Source: Smallanthus sonchifolius
Lineage: Eukaryota > Streptophyta > Magnoliopsida > Asterales > Asteraceae
Direction of reading: 5' to 3'
DNA: 64,000 nt
NCBI GenBank assembly: GCA_023525975.1
Contig: CM042040.1
Span: 50,747,486 to 50,811,485 of the forward strand
The notes beneath the pieces are model-generated. The model saw only the letters and a list, made by a program, of their open reading frames with translations. It searched no databases and was not told the DNA's origin. Below are positions 1 through 10,156 of the stretch, piece after piece. A program made the position numbers and the translations under genes. Numbering within the stretch: position 1 is the stretch's first letter; each line of letters begins with the position of its first letter.

Positions 1-548
1 ATTCAGTCTTATAGAGGGACTAGTGAACTCCAATCTGTAGTCAGTGGAAGATGTGGAAGCTGGTGCTTTAGAAGAGTTAGACTGAGCCTCTCTTCCATTT
101 TTTTTCTTCTCTGCGCCACAGAACTCTCTTCTCGGCTCACACAGAATCTTTTATATCTGGCTCACTCTGAACCGATCCTCTTGCTTTAATTGCCTTCACA
201 GAGATGGCTTCTTCTCTCGTACATAATTGCTTCTGCAACCTTTTGTTTCTTGTAAGGCTCATAATTCGCTTCTTACAAAGAGCCAGTCTTTGTAAGAAGA
301 TGAAAGGCTCAAATATTTGTGTGAAGGAGTCTATATCAAAGAGCCAGTCTGGGCCATTTCCATATTCACATGCAATGTGTTCCCTACATTCCACATTGAC
401 TGATTCTTCCACGATTCTTGTTCTTGAGTTGAATACTCTGTATGCCTTGGATTGAGAGGAATAGCCCACAAAGTATCCTTCATCAGATTTGGCACCAAAC
501 TTAGGAAGAAACCCATGTGTGATCAGAATGGTGCATGGACATCCAAAG
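1..548 (-). repeat. Duplicated copy of CopA integrase C-terminal segment
   Basis: This block is nearly identical to 1437-1985: the same 'agggactagtgaactccaat' start, the same ORF for the integrase tail (YFVGYSSQSKAYRVFNSRT on the minus strand) and the same end 'gcatggacatccaaa'. The two copies lie in the same orientation about 1437 bp apart, with part of the RT domain (549-1436) between them. It could be a real tandem duplication formed by template switching in reverse transcription, or an assembly artefact; the sequence alone cannot decide. Confidence 0.85.
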
Positions 549-1467
549 TTTTATACCGGGCTCTTGGAGCTTGATGTAAGCCATAGAGACCTTTATCTAG
601 TTTGAACACTTTGTTAGGATGTGCAGGATCTACAAAGCCTGGAGGCTGTTTGACATATACTTCCTCACCAATCACCCCATACATAAAGTCACCCTTGACA
701 TCTATTTGATAAACTATGAAGTTCTTGGATGCAGCATATGCCAGGAAGATTCAGATGGCCTCCAGCCTAGCAACAGGAGCTAAGACTTCATCATAATCAA
801 TTCCCTCTTCCTGAGTGTAGCCTTGAGCTACAAGTCTGGCTTTGTTCTTGACTACAATGCCTCTCTCATCTTGCTTGTTCCTGAATACCCATCTTGTGCC
901 AATAGCAGTTTGACCAGGTGGAAGATCAACAAGTTTCCAGACATCCTGTCTCTTGAATTGCAGCAACTCTTCCTGCATTGCCTCAATCCAACTGTTGTGT
1001 CTCAGAGCTTCATCTATCTTCTTTGGTTCTACCTGAGATAGAAAGCAGGAATAAAAACATATATTGGCCTCATGAGTTTTGCTTCTTGTTTGAACTCCTT
1101 GGTGAACTTGGCCAATGATATTTTCTAGGGGATGTTCCTTGTTGATTCTTTGTGCTGGTACACCATCCAATTGTATTCCTTGCTCAAGATTGCTCTGATT
1201 CTGATCAGGAAACTCGTCAGTCATGGTGGAAGAGTCTTCAATATCAACAGCAGCATCAGCGTTATCAGTAGCAGCATCTGCAGCAGATGCCTCTACAGCA
1301 TTTACAGGTGTGTCTTGAAGTTCATTTGGATTTTCATTCTCAGAGAGGCTGCTGCTGGTGACATTTGAGAGTCCGGTTCTAGCTTCACTGTCTTTGATAG
1401 CTTCCACAACAGATGGAGGATCAATAGATGGCCTTTTCAGTCTGGTAGAGGGACTAGTGAACTCCAA
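549..1467 (-). pseudogene. CopA pol: hinge and N-terminal half of reverse transcriptase
   Basis: The minus-strand reading has an acidic hinge (about 1467-1130), then the start of a copia RT: 'WIEAMQEELLQF', 'IGTRWVFRNK', 'ARLVAQGYTQEEGIDY', 'APVARLEAI'. It continues after a stop near 750 to the 'KLDKGLYGLHQAPRA' block around 560-600. The YVDD active-site block and RNase H are absent because the segment ends at the junction with the duplicated integrase tail at about 548. A truncated, non-functional polymerase. Its neighbour upstream in element order is the integrase at 1575-2787. Confidence 0.85.
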
Positions 1468-1985
1468 TCTGTAGTCAGTGGAAGATGTGGAAGCTGGTGC
1501 TTTGGAAGAGTTAGACTGAGCCTCTCATCCATTTTTTTCTTCTCTGCCGGCTCACACAGAACTCTCTTCTTGGCTCACACAGAACCTTTTATCTCTGGCT
1601 CACTTGGAACCGATCCTCTTGCTTTACTTGCCTTCACAGAGATGGCTTCTTCTCTCGTACATAATTGATTCTGCAACCTTTTGTTTCTTGTAAGGCTCCT
1701 AATTCGCTTCTTAGAAAGAGCCAGTCTTTGTAAGAAGATGAAAGACTCAAATATTTGTGTGAAGGAGTCTATATCAAAGAGCCAGTCTGGGCCCTTTCCC
1801 TGTTCATATGCAATGTGTTCCCTACATTCCACATTGGCTAAATCTTCCACGATTCTTGTTCTTGAGTTGAATACTCTGTATGCCTTGGATTGAGAGGAAT
1901 AGCCCACAAAGTATCCTTCATCAAATTTGGCACCAAACTTTGGAAGAACCCCATGTGTGATCAGAATGGTGCATGGACATCCAAA
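1437..1985 (-). repeat. Original copy of the duplicated CopA segment
   Basis: Integrase tail and start of the hinge, the partner of 1-548. Here the sequence continues normally upstream into the integrase core (2068-2424), so this copy is in its proper place and the 1-548 copy is the displaced one. Confidence 0.8.
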
Positions 1986-3120
1986 AGGTTTTAAAAATCC
2001 AATGTAGGGAACTCTTTTGAACCAGAGTTCATAAGGTGACTTGTTGAGAGGCTTGACAATGAGAACTCTATTCTGCACATACAAAAATTTTACTAACTGC
2101 TTCTGCCCAGAATATGAGATGCAGTTTTGAATTAGCCAACATTGATCTTGCTGATTCAATTAGAGTTATGTTTCTCCTTTCAGCAACCCCATTTTGTTGA
2201 GGAGTTCTTGGAGCACAGTATTGTCTTTCTATTCCCTTACTTTCACAGAAACAGTTCAGAGTGTGGTTCTTGAACTTTGTACCTTGATCACACCTGATGA
2301 CTTTCACCTTTTGATTGCTTTGATTCTCAACTTGAAGAATGTAAGATTTAAGAATCTTAGCAGTTTCATCTTTTGTTCTCAAGAAGTATACCCATGAAAA
2401 TCTGGTAAAGTCATCAGTGATCACTTGACACTATGACTTCTTTCCCATTGACATGACATTTGTAGGACCAAAGAGATCCATATGCAGCAGCTGTAATGGA
2501 GTGTCATTTGAATTCAATGTCTTAGGCTTGTGAGAACTCTTGTGTTGCTTCCCCTTCAAGCATGCAATGCAATGATCTTCAAGTTGGAATTCTTTGTCAG
2601 GAAGCCCTCTGACAAGATTTTCCTTTACCAACTTGTTAATGGTTTTTACATTGACATGGCTTAATATCCTGTGCCAGAGAGCTGATTCATCAACTGATTC
2701 CTTAGACAGAAAACAAGATACACTACCAGATGGAGTGACCTCATTCATGTTAAGCACATATAAGTTATCTTTTCTCTGAGCAGTCAATAGGATCTTCTAT
2801 GGATGAGGTTTGTTTAAGCCATGGGATAGTACAAAACATTTTTTATCTATGAAAAGCATCCAATGCTTTTGATCACAGAACTGGGACACACTCATGAGAT
2901 TGAAGTCTAATTCTTTGACATAGTTTACTCTTTCAATACTCATCCTTTCATTGGACACAGTTCCATGTCAAGTAATTGATCCTCCTTTTGAATCACTCCC
3001 GAAGACAACATATCCTCCATTGAAGTGTCTGAAGTTGGAAAGGATTGATATGTTGCCGGTCATGTGCCAGGAACAACTACTGTCTACAACCCAGGTGTTA
3101 TCCTTGTGACTTGGCTGTCC
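1575..3120 (-). pseudogene. CopA pol: protease and integrase
   Basis: Minus strand, starting straight after an AG at 3121-3122 with GGA-CAG-CCA (Gly-Gln-Pro). The protease block around 3085-2990 reads VDSSCSWHMTG; the usual active site is D-S/T-G, so the Gly is replaced by Ser. The GAG-pre-integrase zinc domain (2787-2431) has LWHRILSH and CIACLKGKQ, the HHCC zinc finger. The core (2424-2068) has MITDDFTRFSWVYFL and RCDQGTKF...PRTPQQNGVAERRN, so DDE residues remain, although the usual DNG is DQG. The C-terminal tail runs to about 1575. Breaks near 2428 and 2160 put the domains in different frames. A stop in the protease region ('SIT*') also disables it. Confidence 0.85.
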
Positions 3121-3150
3121 CTGCACATGAGAGAGATCTAGTTAGAGGGA
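3121..3150 (-). promoter_or_regulatory. 3' splice-site-like sequence at the CopA gag/pol junction
   Basis: On the minus strand gag ends ...WVPPSN-stop (TAG at 3140-3138). The same bases carry a branch-site-like CTAAC, then a pyrimidine-rich stretch and TGTGCAG (AG at 3122-3121). Pol starts in phase 0 on the next base. There are 20 nt from the stop codon through the AG, so gag and pol are out of frame. The same arrangement occurs in CopC and CopK. Splicing use is inferred; I could not identify the donor. Confidence 0.55.
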
Positions 3151-6084
3151 GGAACCCAAGAACTTGTAGACTTGGGTAAGTGTGTCATTGGATCAGCAGC
3201 ATCAGTATGCTTGCATTCAATGGAGCCAGTGATGATGCTTTGAGGGATAGATGTTGGGATCTTGGCTTTCCAATGCTGAAGAGGTGGTTTTCTAGATCTC
3301 TTTGCTCTATCAGCAGTTGATGTTGCTTTGACTGCTGATAGATTTGCTTTATCAGCAGCAGATTTTGCTGCTGAGGACTTTGGCTTATCAGCAGCAGACT
3401 TGGTTGCTGCTGAAGGCTTGTCCTTTGGTTTCTTGGGCTTCATTTGATCAACAACATTTTTGTTGGCTGCTGATGGTTTAATAATAGATGTATGCTTATC
3501 CTTCTTTACCTTGTTAACAAAGGGTTTCTCTGTAGAAGTTCTTTTGCTGATAGGCTTTTGTTTAGGAGGGGCTTGATGAAGGATCTGGTTAAAGGGACTA
3601 AATTCATAATTTACAGCAAAGTGGTATGATTCACCACAGATGATGCAAGATTATTGAGGTTTTGGCAGCTTCTTCCTTGGTGGGGGGAGAGAGTTTCTGA
3701 AATGAGTTGCCTTGGCTTTAAAGCTTCTTACCTTTTTGTTCTTGTTCGTCTTCTCAAAGCATGTTGCTTGAGGTTTCTTTGTTGCTGAAGGTAGTAGAAG
3801 CATGTGTTGGCAGTGTGATTGTATTTGCCATAGACAAAACATGATTTAGCCAGTTTGTTCCTCTGGAAGTACACATAATCTTTTCTTTTAAACAAGTCTT
3901 TGAAATTCCAGGGGTGAACTTTGTTGTGCTCAAAAGTGGCTTCCTCCAATGTCTTTTGAACATATGGAGCTCTCTCCAGGCGCATGACGTATGTCAAACA
4001 CCTTCCTTGGTTGGGTAGTTTTGGATTGAGGATTTGGGTTGGTGGAGGTTGAAAACTGTCCCTTTTCAACAATTAGCTTTCTTCCTTCTGGAGGATAGCA
4101 GATTTTGATTTGTTTGGTGAGTTGAGATACTGGTACTATTTTTGAAGGGATGAAGGGGCTTGGACTGTTGGTTTGAATAACTTCAAAGGCAGGTAGTGAT
4201 GGAGCTTTATTGGTTTCAGTGGAGTCTGAGCATGTGGACTCAGACTCAGACTCAGATGAAGTAGTGCATTCTTGCACAGAGGGTTCTTGGACAGTAGGAT
4301 CAAGATTTTGATTGGCCAGATCAAGATTGGAAATACTGAAACTTGGTTCATGAATGGCTACATAGTCAGCAGGTGGAGGAACAGCATTGTGGGGTTTTTC
4401 AGCTTGAAACCCAACTCCAGCAGTTACCTTTTCATGAATTTGAGTATTCAAAAGTCTTTGCAGCTTTTTGGATGCAAACTTATATTTTTCCACATGAACC
4501 TTTTGGTCTGCTAATTCAGCCCTTGTAGCCTTTAACTTAACCAGAAGATCATCAATCTGAGTTTCAAGGTTTGTTTGTTCATGTTTTAATGATGAAATCT
4601 CTTTCTTTAAGCAGTTAATCTTTTCTTTGTAACTGTTTTCAACCTTTTTAAATTCAGATTTCATTTGGTGAAACTCTTCATTTTGATCTATGAGATTCTG
4701 GTTGTATGTTTTTTGTATCCAAGAACCTTATCAATACAAGCCTGAGTACAAAGATTTTCATATACCTGAGGTGGTATCTCTGATGTGTCTGCCATGTGAG
4801 CTTGATTGTTGGCAGGAAGATCCTCATACTGGAAACTCCAGTCAAACTCAACAGTTCCAACAGTTGCACATGCTGCAGTTTGAGTAGGAGGGATAGCTTG
4901 TTGCTGTCTTGGCTGAGCTTGGCTTGTTTGACCTTGATGAGCTTGCCTTGGCTGGGCAGCTACTGGATTTGCCTTTGGTGCTTTGCATTCTCTGGCAAAG
5001 TAACCAAGTTGGTTATAATTGTAACATTTCTGTTTGCTTTTGTCCAAGCCAACTCTGGTGTTGGAGTTGTTGCTTGGAATGGGTCATCCTGTTCTAGAGT
5101 AGAACCTTTTTGCTCTTAGAGAGAGCATGGCATAGGAGTGTTGTATATTCATTTCTTCTAGATCATCTGGATGAAAACATTCTAGATCTTCCTTGATAAA
5201 TGACATATTGCTTGAGTTTGTAGAGACAAAGGCAACAGAAGATGTTTGAGGTGGGGCTTCAAGAAGAAATGGTGAGTTGTTTGATTATGAGGTTGGAGTC
5301 TGGGGATGAGTGACAATGGGAGGGTAGTAGTTGCTTGAACTAGGAACTGAGTGGTCAGAGTGAAGTGCAGAGGAAGTGGTGGTGGATGATGAGGTTGTTG
5401 AGTAACTTGAGCTTATCTCTTTGGCTTGAATCATTTCTAATTCATAGGTCTTCAGCATGCCAAACAGCTCAGTCATCTGCAGAGTCTTTAAATTTTCAGT
5501 TCTTCTGATTGACACTGTGTAAAGTGTCCAGCAGCTTGGCAGAGACCTGATGAACTTCTTGAGAATGTCTTCATTCTCCAGCTTCACTTTTGAGCACTGT
5601 AGCTCTCCCACAAAGTAGGTGTACCTGTTGTACAACACAGTAAGAGACTCACCTTCCTTCAAGACAAAGTTCTCATATTGTTGCTTCAGAATGTCTCTTC
5701 TATTTTCTTTCACTTTTTCTGACCCAGCAAAAATCTTCTCAAGAGCCATAGCTCCTTGGCAGTATTATATTATCTGAAGTTGTGAAAGAATTCATTGGAC
5801 AAGCACATCTGAATGGGTTCCAAGGCTTTGAATTCTACCTCCATCTTCTTGATGTCTTCATCTGAATACTTTGAGGGTTCTTTGGGGACTGATGTACCTC
5901 CGGAATCAGCAGAGGCCACCATGGGTACATATGGTCCATCTTTAATGGATCTTCATATCCCATACTCTTGATAGCAGAAGAAACTTTCCATCATGTTATT
6001 CCACATATCATAGTCTTCTCCAGACACCAGTCTTGGTGGTCTGTTGATGCTTCCAGTATCATCAAAACCATTGTTTTGTGCCAT
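3138..6084 (-). pseudogene. CopA gag (coiled coil, two degenerate zinc knuckles)
   Basis: The likely start is the ATG at 6084-6082 (MAQNNGFDDTG...), just inside the PBS. The capsid-like part (5749-5285) has LKEGESLTVLYNRY, SLPSCWTLY and LKTYELEMIQ, the plant UBN2/retrotransposon gag fold. A degenerate zinc knuckle at about 5023-4982 reads CYNYNQLGYFAREC (C and H changed to Y). A long heptad-rich coiled coil follows at 4664-4400 (KKEISSLKHEQTNLETQIDD). A second knuckle near 3860-3820 reads CFVYGKYNHTANTC. The Lys/Ala/Ser-rich tail with a repeated 'SAADK' (3443-3300) ends at WVPPSN-stop (3138). Several stops and frameshifts make it a pseudogene. It would package element RNA in virus-like particles. 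Confidence 0.8.
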
Positions 6085-6184
6085 TTCTGGATTTGTGATA
6101 TATGGTGTTTTAGCAAAGAGATAGTAGTGAATAGAACCAGAGAGTGATTAAACAAGTGTGAGTTTGTTTAATCTGAGAGCTAAA

Positions 6185-6196
6185 GCTCTGATACCA
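6185..6196 (-). promoter_or_regulatory. CopA primer-binding site (initiator tRNA-Met)
   Basis: Reverse complement is TGGTATCAGAGC, the standard copia PBS complementary to the 3' end of initiator tRNA-Met. It lies two bases inside the 5' LTR. Confidence 0.9.
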
Positions 6197-6383
6197 CTTG
6201 TAGGATCGGTGAATACAAGATGGTTCTATTCTAGTTGAGATTGGCGGAAACAATCACAACTATGCAATGTAAACAAGTAAACACAAAGAGTACTCATAAA
6301 TGCAAATTGTATTAAGATTCAATGGTTACAAGATTACAAAGAAAACTCTAAGAAAGCACACTTGTACACTGAACAGATACACT

Positions 6384-6393
6384 ACTTATATAG
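6384..6393 (-). promoter_or_regulatory. TATA-like box of CopA LTR
   Basis: The minus strand reads GTTACTATATAAGTAGTG. It is placed between U3 and the probable R region, about 190 bp before the LTR end, a normal position for a copia promoter. Confidence 0.55.
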
Positions 6394-6769
6394 TAACTTA
6401 GAATCAAGACAGACCCTTGATTCTAAGGATCAGATCAAACACAAGCCGTTGATCTTGTATACTAGAAGCTATACTACAAGTTAAGACAACAAAGACTACA
6501 AAAGTTAACTTTAATCAAACGTCTTCTTAGGCATCATTGCTTAGATACTTAGAAGGAGAGCGTTGTCATTTATTGTCTGCACCATAAGCCATTGATCTTG
6601 TATTCTTTCTGCATGTGGTGTGTCAGAGTTGCAGCAGAAATTTGTCAGTACTAAAGTTGATGCTTTTGATATGCCAATCAGCAGCAACGATTAATCTTTA
6701 GCAGATATGGCTATCAGCAGCATAACTGATGATCCTCAGCAAGACTCAACTATCCAAAGCTGCTGATGA

Positions 6770-6960
6770 TTTGCCTATTAGCAGCATCAAATGTTTGATG
6801 CTGCTGAGAAGCCTATCAGCAGCAACTCTGGACATCAGTAGATAAGGATGTTCGCAGCAGAGTTGTTCATCAGTAGGAGAACAACTATCAGCAGCAAACA
6901 AGCTTATCCGCAGCAGCTTGTTGGTCAGCAGCAAAATTGTGGAGTCCGCAGCAGTTGTAC
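6770..6960. repeat. CAGCAG-rich hairpin cluster in CopA U3
   Basis: Many 'atcagcagc' or 'ccgcagcag' units occur with inverted repeats between them: GCAGCATCAAA / TTTGATGCTGC with a 2-nt loop (6781-6804), AGTTGTTC / GAACAACT with a 10-nt loop (6861-6886) and AACAAGCT / AGCTTGTT with a 10-nt loop (6897-6922). The last two start 36 bp apart. The arms differ between hairpins while the layout is kept. Confidence 0.7.
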
Positions 6961-6997
6961 CTAGAGAATTTTGTAGCCATCAGTCTTTATATCTACA

Positions 6998-9900
6998 AGT
7001 AAAAAGGGGCTGTGAAACTCACCTGGTAACGTGTTAGGAACGATAATGTCTTTCATGTGACGACAAGAACCAAAGTCTACATAATGTAATAGTCACGGAT
7101 TTATGTCATACTCGAGTCCTACGATACCTGTAGGTACTTAATGAGTATTATAGACTAATCCTAATAATGTAAAGTGAGTCCAAACTCATGTTGAGTTATC
7201 ATGTGTACGGTTGAGCTTGACTGATTCTTAACGATATTACTGATTCGGTTTACGTTGTTGGTTTAGCGATGGGTAATGTTTATTACTTAGATTGAGTTGG
7301 GATTCTCAATTAGAATATGTTCCAATGGTTATGCTAAAACTATTAAATTTGTCATGCACAACATTGTACATAACGTTATGCACTTTTAGTTTATATTAAT
7401 AATTCCCGCTCTTGTGTCATTTAACAAAATGTGTGAAATCCTATGTTTTAATAAAACTATCACATGTTTTTATAATATATATTCGTATTATTGCATGTGT
7501 AACTAGATTTATAATATTCGTTGGTTTATATCAAATATATACATTTATATATAAGTACTATTATATATACGTGGTAAGGTATTTGTTCAAATTTGTAAGG
7601 ATCTAAGTTTTCAAAACATATCCGTCCAAGTACCTAACTGTTTGGGTTAACACTCCAAAAATTTTAATGATCTAAACATCCCTCTATGATTTGTGCATGT
7701 GAGTATTCAATCGTATATTTAGGTCTAAATATCGTGTTACATTCTATTCGTTTGATTCTCAAAAACCAAAGTGTGAATATTTGTATATGTATATCACATT
7801 TTTTAAGTATATCTTTTTAAATGATACGCTAATATTTATGATAATATAATTGTATTCACTTCTTATTGATCGACAAATCCTTGTTTACTCAATTAGTTCA
7901 TTCATTTAATCGTTATTTGGTAATATAACAAATGTTTATATATATGTCTTATATATAAAATTATCTAGAGTTAAAGATCATATCTTGAACGTATTTATTT
8001 TGTACAAACTGTTTTAATCATACAAGTGAGTCTAATCAGTATATTATATATTTATAAAAATATACTTATTATCCAATTTGTTCCAAATATAACCATCAAT
8101 TGTTTGCATGTGACGAACATTTTGCAGGTATAAATACAACCAAAATAATAATTATTATTTGTGTAAATATAACTATCGTAAGGCAAATATTTATTCGTTA
8201 AATTAGTATCTATTATTCATTCATGACGATCGTTACCGTACTAAAGTTCCATCTTTACCGATGACACGTTCATGATTATAACTATCGACTAAAATTTCAT
8301 ACTTTTAATTAGAATGGATCTCACTCACCAAACTCTTGTTAATATGACTTTTTATTATTTATTGTTACATTAATATTTATTTGTTGTTAACGGATCTTTT
8401 AAAGCTCAACGTATTTAACCGCATACACTTGCTTAACTTTCGCATAATTAAATATATTCATATTAGCTTGCGTTTTATACCTTTCAGGTGTCTCGTTTAT
8501 GATCCAACACGTTCTAACTCTCACGGTTCACGCAATGATCATGTTTGACCATGTTTGACCGAGGTCCGGAATGTCGTTTCTTATCCAAAAACGCATAATT
8601 TATACTCGGGAATGAAACCCGGCAGCCCAAAACTACTAGATCTATAATTTATATTTATTGATCTAAAAGGAAAATAACCCGTTCAACAAAAGATACACTT
8701 ATACTTAGACTAACCTCAAACCTTGTAGATCGGGGTCATAAAATAACAAATAGTTCAAGATCTCTTCATTAGGAGCTTACGGTGACTCGTCGGAGAGTCA
8801 GGTTTCGCCGAATACGGTTCTGAGTCACCGGGAAACATCAAGAGGGAAAAGAGTGTTAGACTATCACCCGAAGTGTCACAAAGCAGTGAATGAAGAGCTT
8901 ACCGGAACATGAAACTTGCCGAAAAGGCGTTTTTGGTCGAAACCCAACTCATGGCTGCCGAAAAACCATAGGTCTCGTCCTATCTTGTCGGAAAAACAAG
9001 AAACGCTGTAAAAACACTCCCATTTGACCAGATCTGCTTAGTTTTAGGTTCATACCCACCATTTGAGGCGGTATCCACACCGCAACCGCCGTCCATCTTC
9101 GCTGCCTGCTCGCTAGAACCTCATCGGAGCTTCCCTTTCCTCTGCGCCACCTTGATGTGGCTGGATTTCATGCAGATGAGGGATGCTTCCTCGTTGCCTG
9201 TCCCCACCATCGGAGCACCGCTACTTGTCTCAGTCGTTCTCCCCTTCCCTGGTTCTTAAAGCTCACACCACCGCCACCACGATGAGGGTGTCACCGCTAC
9301 GGGAGTCTTTACCGGAGGTGGAGCTCGCTGGAGGTGGTGACGGCTCCCCTCTTCCAAGCTCTCTCTCCAGACACACATTTGTGTGTGTTGTGATTAGGGT
9401 TTTCAAAAATATGAGAATGAGGTGGAAATGGGGATAAGATGGTTTTATATCTAGGGTTTTTTTAACGTGTCTCACTCGCGTAATGAACCCGTCTCGTCAT
9501 GTTCTTGCGTTAATTAATTCCCCGAATTATATGTTTTATTTTATTTTATTTTAAATTGCTTAGAATTTTGAGAAGTCATTAATAATATCATATTCGTATT
9601 TTAAGCAGTTAGATTTACGTTTCAGTTGATTTATGAACCGGTACGCATTGGTACAGCGTTTTCTCGCGTTCATTCTTTCTAAATGTTTCTCGCTCCGAGC
9701 TTAAAGTTTATTAGTTCACTAATTATATTAGAATTATTGTTTATCATGTTTGTTGTATCAAATATGTATTGGTCACAACCGTATCGATTTCGTTAATCTT
9801 ACAAGTATGCGGTTTAATGTTCGCATATACGTACTACGAGTGTATTTATCTGAGTGGTCTTTCTTGACAAGTATTAATAGTTTGTTAGCTCACGTAATCG

Positions 9901-10156
9901 TTCTTGCCGAATATCTAGTATACCGATATCCGACGCGTTAAACATTTTAATATGTTGAACCGCGTACGTACTTCTATAATTTCTTAAGTTCTTAAAATTG
10001 TGTAACAAGTTATTAAACGGAATTGAGTGACTATTTTGATATTCAGATTATGTAACTTGGACCTCTAATGGGCTTGGGTCTTTGTTAGGCCTTAATTAGG
10101 TTTGGATTTCTATTGGGACTTATTGGACGTAGTTGGGTCTAGCCCATCAACTATGT
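6998..10156 (-). mobile_element. LtrB: gypsy-type LTR fragment, cut by CopA
   Basis: No coding sequence. On the minus strand the right-hand end in element order (7030-6998, '...caggtgagtttcacagccccttttTACT') matches a block in LtrG at 33630-33660 ('caggtgagttttcacggccc...tttact') and one in LtrD near 29058, so this is the same broad LTR type in reverse orientation. A TATA-like GATATAAAAC (about 9445-9455, minus) is followed by a leader-like stretch with 'aaccctaatcac'. Its start joins truncated CopC at about 10156 without an LTR terminus, so the fragment is broken at both ends. Two short ORFs at 9183-9475 are GC-richer LTR sequence, not a gene I recognise. Tandem 'gaccatgttt' occurs at 8545-8565. 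Confidence 0.65.

Larger units (their letters stand above)
1..6997 (-). mobile_element. CopA: Ty1/copia (Sirevirus-type) retrotransposon, 3' end outside window
   Basis: Read on the minus strand, the order is 5' LTR (6997-6199), primer-binding site, gag (6084-3138), protease (from 3120), integrase (to about 1575), then the first half of reverse transcriptase (1467 to about 549). Integrase before RT defines Ty1/copia. The coiled-coil gag with two zinc knuckles and the RT wording fit the Sirevirus lineage. After RT block 'YGLHQAPRA' the sequence does not continue into the YVDD domain. It jumps back to a second copy of the integrase tail (1-548). Every ORF has stops or frameshifts. The right boundary at 6997 is supported because the flank continues as an LTR sequence (LtrB) that is uninterrupted elsewhere in the window. 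Confidence 0.9.
6199..6997 (-). repeat. CopA 5' LTR (799 bp)
   Basis: Minus strand: starts TGTAGATATAAAG (6997) and ends ...GATCCTACA (6199), with TG/CA termini, next to the PBS. A TATA-like box (CTATATAAG) lies at about 6384-6393 on the minus strand. U3 holds a CAGCAG-rich hairpin cluster (6770-6960). The paired LTR lies outside the window, so no age can be estimated. Confidence 0.85.

Noticed and set aside
9183..9475. Overlapping ORFs on both strands, GC-rich, starting like host coding sequence
   Set aside because: Lies within LtrB next to a minus-strand TATA; low-complexity Ser/Pro/Thr readings with no domain. Treated as the transcribed leader of an LTR.
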